A stretch of 64,000 nucleotides of DNA from Pyrocephalus nanus (GCA_038380795.1 CM076275.1:2482501-2546500); one strand, 5' to 3'. Counted from the stretch's first letter, positions 1-13,000 are shown. Notes: generated by a model from the letters alone, not told the origin. Numbers and translations: made by a program.

Positions 1-3000
1 GCTCAGGTGTCTCTTTCTGGAGGACGAGCTCAGAGTGATCCCCCGTGTTAGAGGGGATCAAAAGAGATCTGGAGAGGCAAACAACCGGTCAGAGAGCCCC
101 CAGCAGAGCAGTGGGGGTGGCCTGTTGTCTCTGGGCTGCCTCAGATTATCCACAGATTCCACCCCTCCTCGCCTAGGACACAGTCCTTGCTGCAGGTGTA
201 TTATGGGCTGGAAGCCTGACTGAGCTCCTCAGTCACACGGGTCAGTCAGACTGAGACACCTCTGAACAGGCACGAATAGCGAGCTCCAGGCACCAGAAAA
301 ATACGTGTAGCTTTGGGGCAAGGAGTAAACTTGGAGATGTGGTGCCTAAAATAAGGTGGAAGCAGAAGATAAAAATAAGGTGGGAATAGAAGATGTGAAT
401 ATAAATCTTTCTGTAGGTGCTTAAGTCATGTTATTTCCTTTGCACTTGATCCAGGGACAGATTAATTAGTCTCAGTGTCTATTTATTCAGCTCCTAGAAT
501 AAAATGTGCTCGTGGCAAAGCTTCTCCCCCAGAGATGGATTCAGATGTCAACTTGTGCCCAAAAGACACTGAGGAGTGTGCAGTGCTGCTGGGGGTTGGG
601 AGAGAAAGGGCACTTCATCACCAGGTGACCCTCCTGCTGCCAACCAAGCCAGCACCAAATCATCTCCAAGCCAAGCCAGTTTCCAAAAGTATTGTTTGCA
701 CAGCCAAGCTCGGATTTTGCATGATGGTGGCACAGATTGTTCCTACACAAACAGAAGAACCCTTTGCAATTGCTTTTTTAAATCATCACAAACATTCTTT
801 AAAAGAATGTCTCTCTGCATTTCCAAATATAGTGAAGAAATTACTCTCCAAGCTCACCCGTTCCTTTATTTTAAGTCTTCCCTGTTAGTCCATCCTTGGA
901 ATAATGTCTGAAAGGCCACACTGCTTCTTTGGGAGAAACTGGGATGTTTGGAACATGACTGGATTGTAACATTTCTAAACTTCCCAGAAGAGGCAAATTT
1001 TAAAGGAATAAGCTTATTTCTATGCACGCACAGTTGTTTCAGAGCCAAATGGAAAGGAGAGCTCAGAAAAAGAAATGACAAATTGTTTGGAAAATATTGT
1101 CCTTCCCAAGACAGACCTAACCATATGGGGGGAAGGGAGTCAATAATGAAATTTTCCCTTTAAATCCGAGCCCAGCAGCCCTCCCATCCACTCCGCTGGG
1201 AGGTTTGTGTGAGTCAGGCCTGCAAGATCATCCACTCAGGGTAATATTTCCAGCACTTCAGTCCCCTCCCTGCTTCACTCCTATTCCCCACTGAAAGAAG
1301 TCCACGTCTCAGATTTATGGGAAGAGCAGAGGGACGGGACCCCGAGCTGTCCCTGTTTTTCCCAACCTCATCCACAGCCCAACACTGCTGATGGAAAAGT
1401 CATCCATTGAGAAGGAGAAGGCACAGCATCTCCTTGAAAAAACATGTCCATGAGTTTATGCAAGGAAAATTAATTATGAGGACCAGGAGAAGTTCTTTCT
1501 CCAGCCCTGCCCAACCTCCTGGTGTGACTCCAGCAAGTTGTATGAGGTTTGTGTGCCTGAGAAGAACTGCCCCGACCTCCCCCCAGGACGTGGGCAGGTT
1601 AAGGCAGGAAAAGGTGTTGGACAAATGGAAGAAGCTGCACAAGAGCAGAGTTTATTGGCATTTTGATGGTGCTTGTGAAAGCCTGCTGTAGTTGCACTGG
1701 ATCGATAATGCTGGACCCGAATTCTCTGTGGACAAAACGAGGGGTGCATCACTGCCTTGGTGGTTCGGGGAAACGCAGAAAACACTTGCTGTGGCAAGGA
1801 AATCCTTTCACTCCTCTTAAATCACTGCATTTATCATCATTGCCATCTTTAAGTAATAAACAAAAGCGATATTTACGCATCCCCAAATGGTGACAGTTAT
1901 GCAACAAGAGAAAGAGCTGCAGCAATTGGGTGCGTCAGCAATTAGCAGGGCCTTGAAAAGATGTTGGGAAAGAGGTTTCTTTTGTGCGTGTGGTTGTGTT
2001 TATTCCCTGGTGACATGCTGCTAACAAGCTGCAAACCAAGGATCACCCACAAGAAACGGAAACAAACAAACAAAGTTTAGTAGAGGGTGGTAATACTTAG
2101 CTTAAATCTCTTTAAAAATAATTATAGCCCTGTTTGTGACAACTGGGAAGGCCACATTTACTCCAATAAAACTGCTTGTTATTCTTCAGGACTTACATTT
2201 GGAGATGTTTCCTTACACAATGCAGAAGTTAATGGGAGTAGATGTCCATCAATGAAATATTGGTGCATTTCTCATCTTTGCACTTGCAGGATTCTGAGGC
2301 TTGTGGTCAGCTGTTTATTTGCCAGTTAAATCACAACACATTTAATGACTTTCTAGAGATCTGTCTGAGGAGTAAGTGCCAAAGAACAGAATCTTGGGGA
2401 TTCGGGCATTAGTGAAAAGTTACTTAAGGTCTCGACATGGGTCCAAGCATCTCCACTGCAGTTTATTCCATGCATTATAGATTTTGGGGAAAGTGATAAA
2501 TGGCCCATATGCCTTCAAACTAACACACAGGGTGGTTGTTACATCTGAGTCCAAACGCTCTGCTGTGCTTTGGCACAGTGTGTCAGCACTGTGTGAATGT
2601 CACAGTGGATCTGAATGTGCCACGCATCACACCTTGGCATCTGCTCAAACCGGCTCCTTAGACCTCGGCAGGAAAAAACCCCTTACAGCTGTGATATAGA
2701 TATAGATCCTCAAGCCTCTCTTCAGCTGAGGAGCATTTAGCTTTGGCCATGACAGGGACTGAGCTCACACTTACAGGTAGATTTGTGCTCGTTCCTGAAG
2801 AGGTGGCCGAGGGCAGAGATGTGCCCTACGTGTACCTCTCACTGGGTATGTACTTTATTCCTCCCTCTTCCCCAGGGATTGGCTTTGGGCCAAGGTGAGA
2901 GGCAGGAGAGGGGACTTTGGCCTAGCCAGTCTTCATTCCTGCAGTTAAATAGTTCTGTGGAACAAGATTTTCTTAGAGCCAGGACTGCCTCTTCTCCAGC

Positions 3001-3958
3001 CTCATGGGACCTTCGCTGTCTTGTGTTATTACTGCTGTATCTATTAAGATTAATGACTTCCAAAGCTGTTCTAAAACTATTTAAGTGCCTGATGATCCAT
3101 CTGAAACTCATCTCCATTCTGTGCACAGGTCCCAGACATTAATATTTAGAGGTGACCACGCTGGCTTGTGGGGGAAATGAGGCAAATACACGTTATTTGG
3201 CAGGAGCTCTGTATCGGACAGAGCTTTCTGGCAGCAGACACAAGGCCTCACACAAATGAAAACTGATGGCTTGATATTTTGTTACTTTTTTTCCCATTTC
3301 TAATTGCAGGGAGGGATTAAACGGCAGAGTGGGCTTGTTCTGCCATGTGTTGGCCTTGAGCTGTCCCCCAGGGGAGCAGGGGCCAAGGGGGATCCCCTCC
3401 TGTTCCCAATCTCTGCCCTGGCTGTGCTGAGCACCAGCACATCCCACCACAGGTGGATGGAGCTGGGGTTAAACACAGGCTGGTGTTGCACTAGAGGTGG
3501 CATTTCCGAGGGAATTTGCGCTTTCTGGGTGGTTCCAGGGAGGCTACAACCAACTCTGCACTCATTTCTCAATATGCATCTCATTTCTCATGGATCTACC
3601 TACATGAAGCCGTATTTAGATGATCTTTTAATTGACAAACCTATCCCCGAGGTCTGCTGAATTCAGTGAGCAGGAAGGAGAAGTGGCTTCCAGAGGGGGC
3701 CTGAGAGTGGCCAGTGGAGCTGAAGTGACAAAACACCCTTTTCTGTGTCTTCATGTATTTTGCAGCAGAGTGAGGCACTGGGGTGAGGATGCTCAGCGTG
3801 GATTTGGTGGTTGAACGTGTAAAGAAAGACCTGTTGGATCCCTGAAGCTTTGCATCTCGAGACCTTCCTCAAAAAACTCTCCTGTGCATTCTCAGTGCTG
3901 CCCCTGCCCTCCCACCCTGGCTGTCCTCACGTGCCAGAGGGCACCATCCTGCCCAAAG
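1..3958. other. Gene-free stretch, nothing recognised
   Basis: No recognisable gene, RNA or repeat. The open frames here (up to 137 aa at 475-888, a frame opening on a non-ATG codon) have no known domain, and frames on both strands overlap. The stretch at about 2080-2340 is AT-rich and could be a diverged non-coding element, but nothing specific marks it. Confidence 0.6.
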
Positions 3959-4031
3959 ATCACAGAATCATGGAATCACAGAACGATTTGGGTTGGCAGG
4001 GACCTTAAAGACCATCTATCTAGTTCCATCT
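3959..4031 (-). mobile_element. CR1: CR1 LINE 3'-end fragment
   Basis: Read on the plus strand, two octamer-like units (ATCACAGAATCATGGAATCACAGAA) are followed by a GGGTTGGCAGGGACCTTAAAG-type block and then a CATCTA/GTTCCA block. This is the antisense form of the avian CR1 3' untranslated end, so the element lies on the minus strand with its 3' terminus at the left. Only about 70 bp remain. The rest is 5'-truncated, as is usual for CR1. A short CATCTAGTTCCATCTAG duplication marks the inner edge. It has no coding capacity. Confidence 0.9.
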
Positions 4032-6598
4032 AGTTTGAGTGCAAATATTTGGTGCTTAGAAAGCAGATGAATCATCCATGTGTGTAGGTTTACAAACACC
4101 TTCAGCATTTTTGCTCTCCCAGGGGGGAACATGCACAGAAGAAAGACTAACCTGGAGCTCTCCCAGTGACTGGGCTGACCACAACATAATCAGCAAAACT
4201 AGTTATGAGGTTAAAATGAAACACCTGCATGGAAAGTGTTTGCAGAAGAGTAGTGCTCTTTTGCCTGGGAGCAAGAGAATTAAAGGCTTTCATCCAGCTC
4301 AGTAAAATACCGTGAGATCTATGGGTGGGAAGTGCTAAGTATTACAATTATTATTTACTATATATTAATATTTGTTATTCAGGAGGATTTGTGTGTGGAG
4401 GGAGCTTGGAGGATCTGGTCTGGCTCTGTGTGTGCTGGGGCTCTCGAGGGATTTTTTAGTGTCTACCACAATTATAGATGAGGACTGAGTGAAACCTTGT
4501 GGTTTTACTCTACAAAACATTAAATTCAGTGACTGCCCATGTTTTCAAGGAAAAAAAAAAAAGAAAAAAAAAAACCTTTCAGAATGTATTTGAATGATAT
4601 TTCAATGCTATGGCTGGAATGAAGTATTTTTAAAAAGGCTGTTTGGGAGAACCTTAGGCTCAGGCTCCTGGCCATAAGACCAAGCACTATGCTGGAGGCT
4701 GTCAGGTATTTTAATCCTCCTCTGTTTCCCCCAGCTTGCAGAGAAAATCCACCTGCAAGTCCTGTTCACAGAGGTGTTTTTGCCTCTGTGCTGCTCACAG
4801 TGGTTGATATTTTGGGCAAAGATGTTCCTGGCTGCAGCTTTTCTTGCTTCACCTTTCGGTACCTGCAAAGGAGAAGAGCAGAACAACCACTTCCCTGTGG
4901 ACTCAGAGGAGCTGGATTTTGAAAGATGACACATCTTTCTGTGTGAACTGCAAAAATTGCCAAGAAACATTTAAGGTGTGTTTGTACAGTTGCTTACCGT
5001 ACATCTTCAGATTAGTGAGTGCATTTAGATGTTTAGTTTTAAAAACCAGAGTTTATTCTGCTTCATTCTTAAGTAAACACTGGAAGTTCAGATCCTCCAG
5101 GCCGGATAAGACCTCTGGTTCATCAGACCTGGCATTTTGCCTCTGGCAGTGACTCACATCTGATAGCAGGAGAGGTGCAGTGGGATGTGCTGGGATGTGG
5201 GGACCAGCTGGGCACTGTGTGCTCCAGTCCTGCCCCTCCTGAGCAGCAAACCATTTGTTTTCACATTGTTTCATTAGTGTTAAAACACCGAGAAGTGGTA
5301 GATATGCCTCTTCACAAGAGCCTCATTGCCTTCATCACTAGAACCCCCAGAACGTGGCTCTTCCACACCCTGGCCATTCCCGCTCTCTGCCAAGAAACCT
5401 CCAGTGGATTCTGCTCTTGCATCCCACCATGTCCCTGCTTGGCTCCTCCCTGCTGTGCTGGGGTCCTGGGCCATGGCTCACACACGTGGATATTGCTGGT
5501 ATTAAAGCCTGCAGGTGGGAAAAGCATTCCCCAGGTTCACCTCAGTGTTTCTAAGCGCTCCTCCCAGCGCTACGGTGAGTCTGAGCCGGGCTGTGGTTTG
5601 TTTTCTTTAAACTTCAGCCCTTATGTGACATATCATAACTCTAAACTGCACTACAAGCCAAGATTACAAGGTATAACACGAGGTGAAACAGTATATGGGA
5701 AATCAGGATGCATGAAAGATTTCGTACAAAGGAAGTAACCCACTGTACATAAACCGGGGAGTTGCTCAGGGCAAACCTTTAGGATTTGATGGATTATTAT
5801 CCCTGAGATCCAGTGTTAAAGAGTGTTTATTTATTATAGCTCCCTAGTCCTCCTCCTCCCACCAAGCCCCAGCCTTGGGGCTCTGAAAGACTCAGAAATC
5901 CCACTCTTCCCTGACTGCCTCATCACCCAAGCTCAGCACCCGGGGATCTGCATTCAACTCCCCAGCTCAGACCTGTGCTGCTCTCCTGCTGTCCACTGGG
6001 AATTAACAGCGGTGCAACCGTGAAGGTTTAGCACTCCTGCCCTCAGGAAACACGTGCTTCCATCCTTTCATCCCCTGTGCCCTCACGTCCCAGCCCTGCC
6101 ACCCCGCCGAGGGATTGTACCTGCTGCTTTTCACAAGAGCTGTGAAAGGTGACACTGTTCTAGTTCTGTCACCTAATGCTGCTGCTGAGCATTGCCAGTC
6201 CCCTAATTACAGATGTAAATGCAGTGAGTCAGCTCTGGATGGATGGCTCTTCCCTGCCTTCCTCTTGTTTGGGTGACTGACTCTTCCTCGTTAAGGCTGA
6301 ATGGAAACTCTCCCAGGAAAATGACAGGAAATCCTGTTTTCTGCACAGGTACAGAGCTTGTGGGGTACAAAAGCTTCCTAGATTTGACTGAAGGAGTAGT
6401 TTGATGCTGAACTGAGGCCACTCCAGATCTGCCTCATGGCAAATGAGACAGCAAAAGAACAAGGGTATTTGCTGTGAGCTTGCAATGCTTCCATTCCCTA
6501 TTTTCCAGCACTACTTCTGGGTCAATTTGTTTTAAATGTGTACATTTCATGCCATTTAACTGCAAATTTAAAACAAATGCAAAATAAACCAGCTCCAC
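4032..6598. other. Gene-free stretch, nothing recognised
   Basis: Contains an A-rich tract at 4551-4574 (12 A, G, 11 A) and AT-rich sequence at about 4330-4385. The open frame at 5175-5738 (187 aa) has no recognisable domain and is overlapped by minus-strand frames, so I treat it as spurious. Confidence 0.55.
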
Positions 6599-6617
6599 TT
6601 TTTTTTTTTTTTTTTTT
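6599..6617 (+). repeat. Poly-T tract (19 T)
   Basis: Uninterrupted run of 19 T. No element body can be recognised on either side, so it may be a simple repeat rather than a retroposon tail. Confidence 0.95.
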
Positions 6618-6879
6618 AAATCAAGTTATGTTTGTTTTGGTTGGAATTTGGGAGAAGTGACTGTGCCCTAAAGGCAAGAGGTGTGACCAGCAGAGCAGGG
6701 AGCATCCCTAATCCACTGACTGCAGTGACTCTCCTGGCAGGGCTGGAAACTGGGAGTGTCTTTTGTCTCTCTCTGACAAAAGGAGCATCATGTTCAAAGC
6801 ACGTATTACTTGATAAGTTACTCCTCTTGTAGAGATGGAAAGGAAATAACCTTGGAGGCCAGAGACAGAAATTACGTTG

Positions 6880-7275
6880 TCCATTGTGCCTGGCAGCACA
6901 TAGCCCAGGCTTTAGTCACGAGTAGTTGTAACCATCTGAACTGCTGTGCTCCTGTGGCTTCCCTGGAAGGATTATTCAGCAGCCTGACCCATTTCATTAT
7001 TGGGAAATATTTCCTGAAGCCTAAACCCTTCCTTTCTTAATCTCATCCCATTACTCTTAGTTATGCCCCCTGTACAACTGCTGATAATTCTGTTCCCTCC
7101 TCGATGTTTATACCCTGCAGATACTTGTAGGCTGCTATGTCCTCTTTGCTGTTCCCTGGCTGAGCAATATTTATTTGGCTCTTTTATCCTCTCCTTAGAA
7201 CTCAACCCATGCTCTCCACCCCAGCTGCCTTCCTGTGCTCCTCTGCTTTCCTCCAAACATCTTTCCAGCCCCTTC
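6880..7275 (-). mobile_element. CR1: Old CR1-family LINE relic
   Basis: The minus strand from about 7150 down to 6880 reads like the distal part of an older CR1 subfamily. Landmarks in order are a CAGCCTACAAGTATCTGCAG block, an ACATCGAGGAGGGA block, a GAATTATC..AGTTGTACAG block, a GAGTAATGGGATGAGATTAA block, an AAATATTTCC block, a GGTCAGGCTGC..AATAATC block, and a final TAAAGCC..GGGCTATGTG block. The match weakens at both ends, so the borders are approximate. The terminal octamer repeats of recent avian CR1 are not visible, and many substitutions separate it from what I recall of the family. It therefore looks older than the other copies here. A minus-strand open frame across it (6972-7256) is a remnant without enzymatic motifs. 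Confidence 0.75.
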
Positions 7276-7680
7276 CCTGCCAGTGTTCTGCCATCAGGGA
7301 CTCTGTGGGGTGTCCCTCAGGACACACACGGGTACCCATGGCCTGGTCAGGCTGTCATTGGTGTTTCTCTCCCATCTCCTGCAGCTTCTTGGACCAAACT
7401 GTGTTTTCATCCTGCTTTGCCTTTCTTCTTCCAGACCCTTCCTCAGTTCCTCTCCTTCATCCCAGAGAAAAGGGAGCCAGAAACCAACTCTTTCCCCCTT
7501 CTTTAAGCAGCAGAACTTGCCAAGCTGCTGCAGAGATAACATCTTGCCATGGCTTTGATTTCCTTGCATCCTTTTTTAACCCAGAGCAGAAGTTAAACCC
7601 CAGTGGCTACTTGTAGGATTATCAGGGTCAAAGCTGATGGTGGGGGAAGAATCCCAGGGTGTCTGCAGTTGGAGACTCCC
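7276..7680. other. Gene-free stretch, C/T-rich
   Basis: Pyrimidine-rich on the plus strand, which removes stop codons and leaves three overlapping open frames in different phases (107-147 aa). None has a recognisable domain. The left part may be further diverged CR1. Confidence 0.5.
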
Positions 7681-8110
7681 TCGGGAGCCCTCCCGCAGTT
7701 TGCCCACGGGCTCGGTGGCCGCGGGAAGATGCTGTGAGATGCCGTGTCCCCCTTCCCAGCACTCGGCTCCCATCATCCATGGGCAGCCCTGAAACCCGAA
7801 ACGCCTCCTCCCAGCCCAGGGCAGGCCGGCTGCTAATTCCTCCCGGTGTAAATTCCCACCCGGAGCTGTTTTCTGCCAGCGGGCGGAGCGCGGGCGGGGA
7901 GCGCTGCCCCGGCCACTACAAATTAGAGCGCTGAGTGGCAGCTCTCGCAGGGATGCTGCTCCCTTCTCCTGACACGCTGGGCTGCCTCGGGCTGCAGGCT
8001 CTTGATCATCGTGGCATGTTGCCCTCGGTGTCCCGGCGTTAATTATTTCTGTGTTGGGTTGCGGTATCATCTTCCCCTGACCAGCAGCGCCTGCAGCAAC
8101 GACGAGAGCA
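7681..8110. promoter_or_regulatory. Candidate CpG island
   Basis: By hand count, 7681-8040 holds about 28 CpG in 360 bp, against a few per kilobase in much of the window. G+C is visibly above 60%, giving an observed/expected ratio of roughly 0.75. The densest part (7858-7940) contains GGGCGG-type GC boxes (near GCGGGCGGAGCGCGGGCGG). CpGs continue to about 8102. A CAG/GTGACT sequence at 8107-8116 would serve as a splice donor for a plus-strand first exon. No TATA box and no downstream coding exon could be identified. It could be an orphan CpG island, an alternative or non-coding-RNA promoter, or a GC-rich enhancer. Confidence 0.55.
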
Positions 8111-9339
8111 AAGCCAGCAGGTGACTGGGAGCCCTGGGCGGTGGCAGGGGGTCAGCTGGTTCCATGCACAAGCTCTTTCCCTCCCAGATGGCTGTGCCAG
8201 TGCTGGACTGTAAGTCTCAGCAGCAGGATATTTGCCTTCCTCCTTCTCCAGCATGTGAGGAGGATCCAGATGCACCTTATCAGTGACAGGAGAGACATGT
8301 TGGGGCAGGCAGGTGCTCAAGGGCAAGGTCACATATTGAGTGCCTATGGATGATGCTCCCTGCCCTCCAGAAAGTCTCTGGAGGTGAGATTGTTGTGTCT
8401 TGCATGAACAAAGCGGGGAGCTGGGCTGGGAGGGGAGATGGAGGCCTGGCTCAGAGCAGCAGCGGCCATCTCACACTCAGAATCACCCTGGTCATGGCTG
8501 CAGGGCATTGCCCTTCCTCCTGGAGGCAGAAATCCAGCAGGATCAGGTCGTGTTGGAGTCCTCTGGTCAAACCAAGCCAGACTGACTGCAAACCACCACT
8601 TGCACATCGTTACAGGGCAGCCTGTGGGCAGTGTGTGGAGAGGAGCTCCCTCCAGGAAATCCATCCCTGCTGAGCCAGGTGGTTGCAAATACACAGCTCC
8701 TGTGGAATGGAGTGGCCAACCTCCTCTCCAGCAGTGCAGCCAGCTGTCAATTGGGTGCTGGTGACACTGCTTGTTGCACCAAACAGCCGTGTGAACCCCA
8801 GGCAAGGTGTGCCCTCGGCAAGCCCTGGCTCACAGTTTTCCTTCCCTAACCCCTCCAGCGAGGGCAGGAGCTCCCTGCAAGCCTGGTTGTGCTGAGACAC
8901 CCACCAAGGGCTGTGCACAGCACCGCTGGCTGTCACTGTCACACGGGGGAGGGCAGTGCCAGGGGCACCAGGTGGGTACAGCTGCCTGGGCTTGGTCTTG
9001 TGGTGGTACAGGGGTGGAAGAGGAGGCTCCCAGCTGGACATTGTGCATTGCTCCTTCCTGTCACACAGCCAGCCCACGGCAGAGCTGTGGGCACCACAGG
9101 CACAGCTGGGCACAGCCCGGCCACTGACTCAGGCAGGACTGCTGTCGGGCCAGAAAGCATTTACCCTTCAAAATACACTTTGAATAGCATGAAACTGGCA
9201 CCTCCTTATAATTATGAAGCTGGGGAGTTCTGTTGACAGTGTGAGTCAGGCTGCCCTGGGCTTTGTGAAGGTGGTTGCCCATGTTACGTACACATATGCT
9301 CAAGCTCATGCCAGGTGGGAAGGACGACTGTCATGCTTT
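8111..9339. other. Gene-free GC-rich stretch
   Basis: Moderately GC-rich but CpG-poor. Many overlapping open frames (up to 167 aa, minus strand 8610-9113) occur in several phases at once, which is typical of low stop-codon density and not of a gene. No repeat recognised. Confidence 0.5.
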
Positions 9340-9596
9340 CCTTTCCACGATTTTTAGCAAATTAACATTATTAGGAATACACATATTAATTCACTGATTT
9401 GTGAAGCGTAACTTTGTATCCTTCTGTCTGCATTTGCTATAAACCCGTGTATTTTAACAAGCATCGCCTTTCTGTTTGCTAATTTCAGGTTTATGGTTTG
9501 CAAAGCAGCAGTCATTGACAGTTACTTATCCCCTCTGTTTGGTCTATCTGGGCCTGACTGAATGTGAGACTTAACTTGTTCTTTTCTCTTTTGCAG
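9340..9596. other. Candidate conserved non-coding block
   Basis: An AT-rich, CpG-poor, repeat-free block with several homeodomain-type TAAT/ATTA cores (AACATTATTAGG, ATATTAATTC). It ends in an excellent 3' splice-site sequence (TTCTTTTCTCTTTTGCAG, AG at 9595-9596). The conservation claim is only a guess from composition. Confidence 0.25.
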
Positions 9597-10080
9597 GAAA
9601 ATATTTCACTTTGCTGTGGGCAGTGTCATTGACACCAGGCAGCATTTTAAAGAAAAGGGTTCAGTGTTGCTTGTGTCCTGTTTTTCCAAAGGTTTTGCTT
9701 AGATGCATGTTTGTACAGCAGAGTACTTTCTGCTGTTCTTCCTTGTACCTATTCTTTCCATGAATACCATTTCACTGTGATCTGACAAGCTCATACTGCT
9801 CCAGTGCAACAACTTGCCCATACATATTGTGGTGTTGTGTGAAAGAGCTCCCTCATTATTTCAGCACAGTGTGTATCTCCAGCCTTTGTCAAGGCTTGTT
9901 TGATTCAAACGTGTTTGTCTTATCAGAGGGGGAAAAAAAAAAACAACCAACCCTTTAGAACTGTCAATGGGGACAATTAATAATGTTAAAAAAAAACAAG
10001 AAGAAGAATGGTGCACCCTAAGGAATGCCTGGCTGTTATGGCACCAATGAGGAAATAAAGTATTGGAGCCAATTTGGGAA
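9597..10080 (+). other. Possible terminal exon of an unknown transcript
   Basis: The stretch starts directly after a strong polypyrimidine-CAG acceptor. About 460 bp on, it holds an AATAAA at 10054-10059. No good GT donor lies near the acceptor, so if real it would be a last exon. One frame stays open for about 33 codons after the acceptor and another for about 56. Neither peptide is recognised, so a non-coding transcript would be more likely. Each signal alone is common by chance. Confidence 0.15.
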
Positions 10081-13000
10081 CGAGCTCTGTGTCCCAGGCT
10101 CACTGCAAGCCCCAAGTGGGGAGTGTCACATATGAAGATGGGTGATGGCTGGAAGCATCAGGGATGTGAAAGCTCCTGGGTGTCCTCCCACAGGGGCCAA
10201 CACTGGTCCAGGCAGGACTAAGGTCACCCTCTGCCCCTTGGCCAGGCAAGTGGATGGCTGAGAAGTGTGCACTTCTCCTGAGTGCCATTTCTGCACAATG
10301 GAATTATTAAATGAACTTTCAAGTCATTAGTCAGGAAAACTTAAAGTTCCAGTGAAAAATCTGAAAGAGTACTAAAAAATCCTCACGGCCTCCAGCTCCA
10401 TAACCATTTGGAAGAACCTACATTAGTCATTTAATAGTTATAGTATTCCTTACTCTAAATTCACACTTTTAGCCAAAAGTAGCTAAGAAGCTGGATTTCA
10501 TGCTTTTTGACCATTTTGTTTTCTCATGCTGACAGGTGGATCAGAGATAAGAATTTCAAGGCTTTTACCTACAAGGCTTGACTCACATCTCTAATACTAA
10601 TTTATACTGACATGGCCTCATTCCCATCGCTGATGCCACAGGAGTTACACAGGTGTCAGTTCTGCTCCAGAAAACTTCCATGGAGCTTTGGTAAGGTGAG
10701 GAGGATGTGTCAATCTTCTGTGGTAGTTTTACACCTGCAAAGCCCCCAGATTCAGCTGCTCTCCAGGGTGAGTGTGTGGACTGTCACTTCTTGCCTTTCT
10801 TGCCTCGGGTGCCCATCAGCAAAATGGATGTCACCGTATCCCATTTCAAAATGCTCTGCAGTAGCTGTTGTAGGGGTTGTTGGTAGCTGTCAAGAGTTGT
10901 TCCAGGCAGCTCTCATATTGGATTAATTTCATTTTCAGATGATAAAAGGAAGCAGCCTTTTATTTCTCAGGATATACTTTAATTTCTTATTGTTTTATTC
11001 AACCCCCTGCCATGCCCCAAATCTGAGCTGTCCCAGTGAACAATATCAGCTCTCACATCAAAGGATCCAAATACATGTACAGTGCAATCTGAACAGCAGA
11101 AGGGAAGTGAGATGACTTCACTGTTGCTGGAAAAAAGCAGGTCAGTGTCTTTTGTTTAACACTTGCTTTGCTTTTGCCATTCAGTGCAAAACCAGGAGCT
11201 CCCTTTCCATCTGAATTTGTGACTTAGTGTAACTCTTGGTGTTTTGGATCCACCCTGAGGAACAGAAAACTAAACCCTGCCTTTGCTTAAATCAGAAGAC
11301 CGAAGAAAATTTGTGAAGCTTGGCCAGTACGATTTGATGAGTGTTTAGGAGTGCAGAGGGAGGTTGAACACTCTTGACTTGCAATCTCTTTTGGACTTTT
11401 TACCTGTGGACTTTCATAGAATTCCTCACTTGCTCTGCTCTGCGCTGTGTGGGAGCTCACAGGGTCCCTCTGAAGATAACGGGTCCCTTTGCAAGACAGA
11501 GAGAGAACAAGACCCCAAGGAGAAAACAAAGATCAGCCTGTGAGTACTATGCTTCTTAATCAGGAAAGAGATTAAAATATCTTGAACCAGGTATTGCCAT
11601 AGCATGGGGTGACAGCATGTGCACGGCTTCTTTTGAGCCTCTCCTTCTTTTTCTTCCTTAGCCAGCAAAGATTCCTGGCAGTGGGATGCAGGGCTGTTTG
11701 AACTACTGATGTGGTGCTCTTCTGCTCTTGCTTAAATGGAGCAGAGCAATTCCCACTGCTCCCAGCCTGGATTGTGTTGCCAGCACTCACTTTCACTTGG
11801 AAAGCTTTGGTCTTATTGCACACATTCAGCACACACTCTTTTAAGTGGTTTCCAGCACTCTGCATAGAAAGAAGGGGGAAAGATAATGATCCTGTGGAAA
11901 TTTTGGAAAGGGCTGAGCATAACCTTGGTGTGCAGGCTGACATTCATGACCTTCAAGGCTGTATGTTTTGCTGCTCTTTTCAGCAGCTCCAAGACAACAG
12001 ACCAAGGCAAAGACAGTCTAAGGTAGATAGATTAGTCCTCGTTTCCAAGTACACCAGGTCCATCTTTTCATTCCTGTTTTTCTTATTGCCCTCAGTGTGG
12101 GCAGAGACCTGTGTGAAAGCAGCACCTGCTTTTATTCCCTTTCTGCCATTGCATTCCATGAAGTGCATTCTTTCCTGAAACGCTCCACGACGGCACGATT
12201 CCAAACCCTGACACACTTGGGTTTCACTGGGTTCTTTGCACGTGTTCCTGGCAGTGATCCACAATCCCTAATTACGACTCTTAGCAGAGGTTCAGTACAA
12301 CTGAACTCTCAGTTGAGCCCCAGAGCTGGTCTCTCTGCCTGGAACCACGATTTTGTGACATTTTCAAGTAGGCTTGGCTGCCAAGGCTTTGTGCTTCTCC
12401 GAGGTGAGGCTGGTCCCCATTCCCCCACCACCACCACCCCCTTGGGGGAGCCACCAGCTCCACAAGACCCAGCCTAGGTTAGACCAAATGAAGCACGAGA
12501 AAAAACAGGCAGTTCCTTCACATTTTTCCTCAGAGTCTGGGACATGACCTGGAAAAAAGGTGCCCCAGGGAGGCTGAGCATCCCTGTTGCAGGGAGGTGG
12601 CAGAGCCTGGGGCACGCAGGCTGGGATCAGCTCCCACGCTGAGGCGCCAGTGCTGGATTACTCAACCCTCCTTTTTTATAACCAGTCTGAAAATTTTCCA
12701 CTGTGCCCCCTGTGTGCTGCAGTGCTGGTAGGGAGCACGGTGGCACTGACTATTGTATCAGAGCTTACTGAATCTTTCAGGAGTTCTGGCTGGTGCCCTG
12801 AGGAGCATTTCCATCCCTGTTGCCGCTTTTTGGTCCCGCAGTGGTGCTGCTGAATCCTTTTCCAGTTCAGGTCCCTGTTTCCAGGGAAATAACTTGCAAT
12901 TGCCCCTTGCCTCCTCCTGAGTCACCACGTGTGAGCTTTGAGTTTTATGGGAAACATGAGCAAGTGCCATAAAATCTCAATCTCCTTTGTCCCCGAATGG

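Noticed and set aside
3304..3660. Translated frame contains YLDDLL, reminiscent of the reverse-transcriptase YxDD box
   Set aside because: No neighbouring reverse-transcriptase motif lies in this or adjacent frames, the frame ends eleven residues later, and no retroelement borders are visible. A chance hexapeptide.
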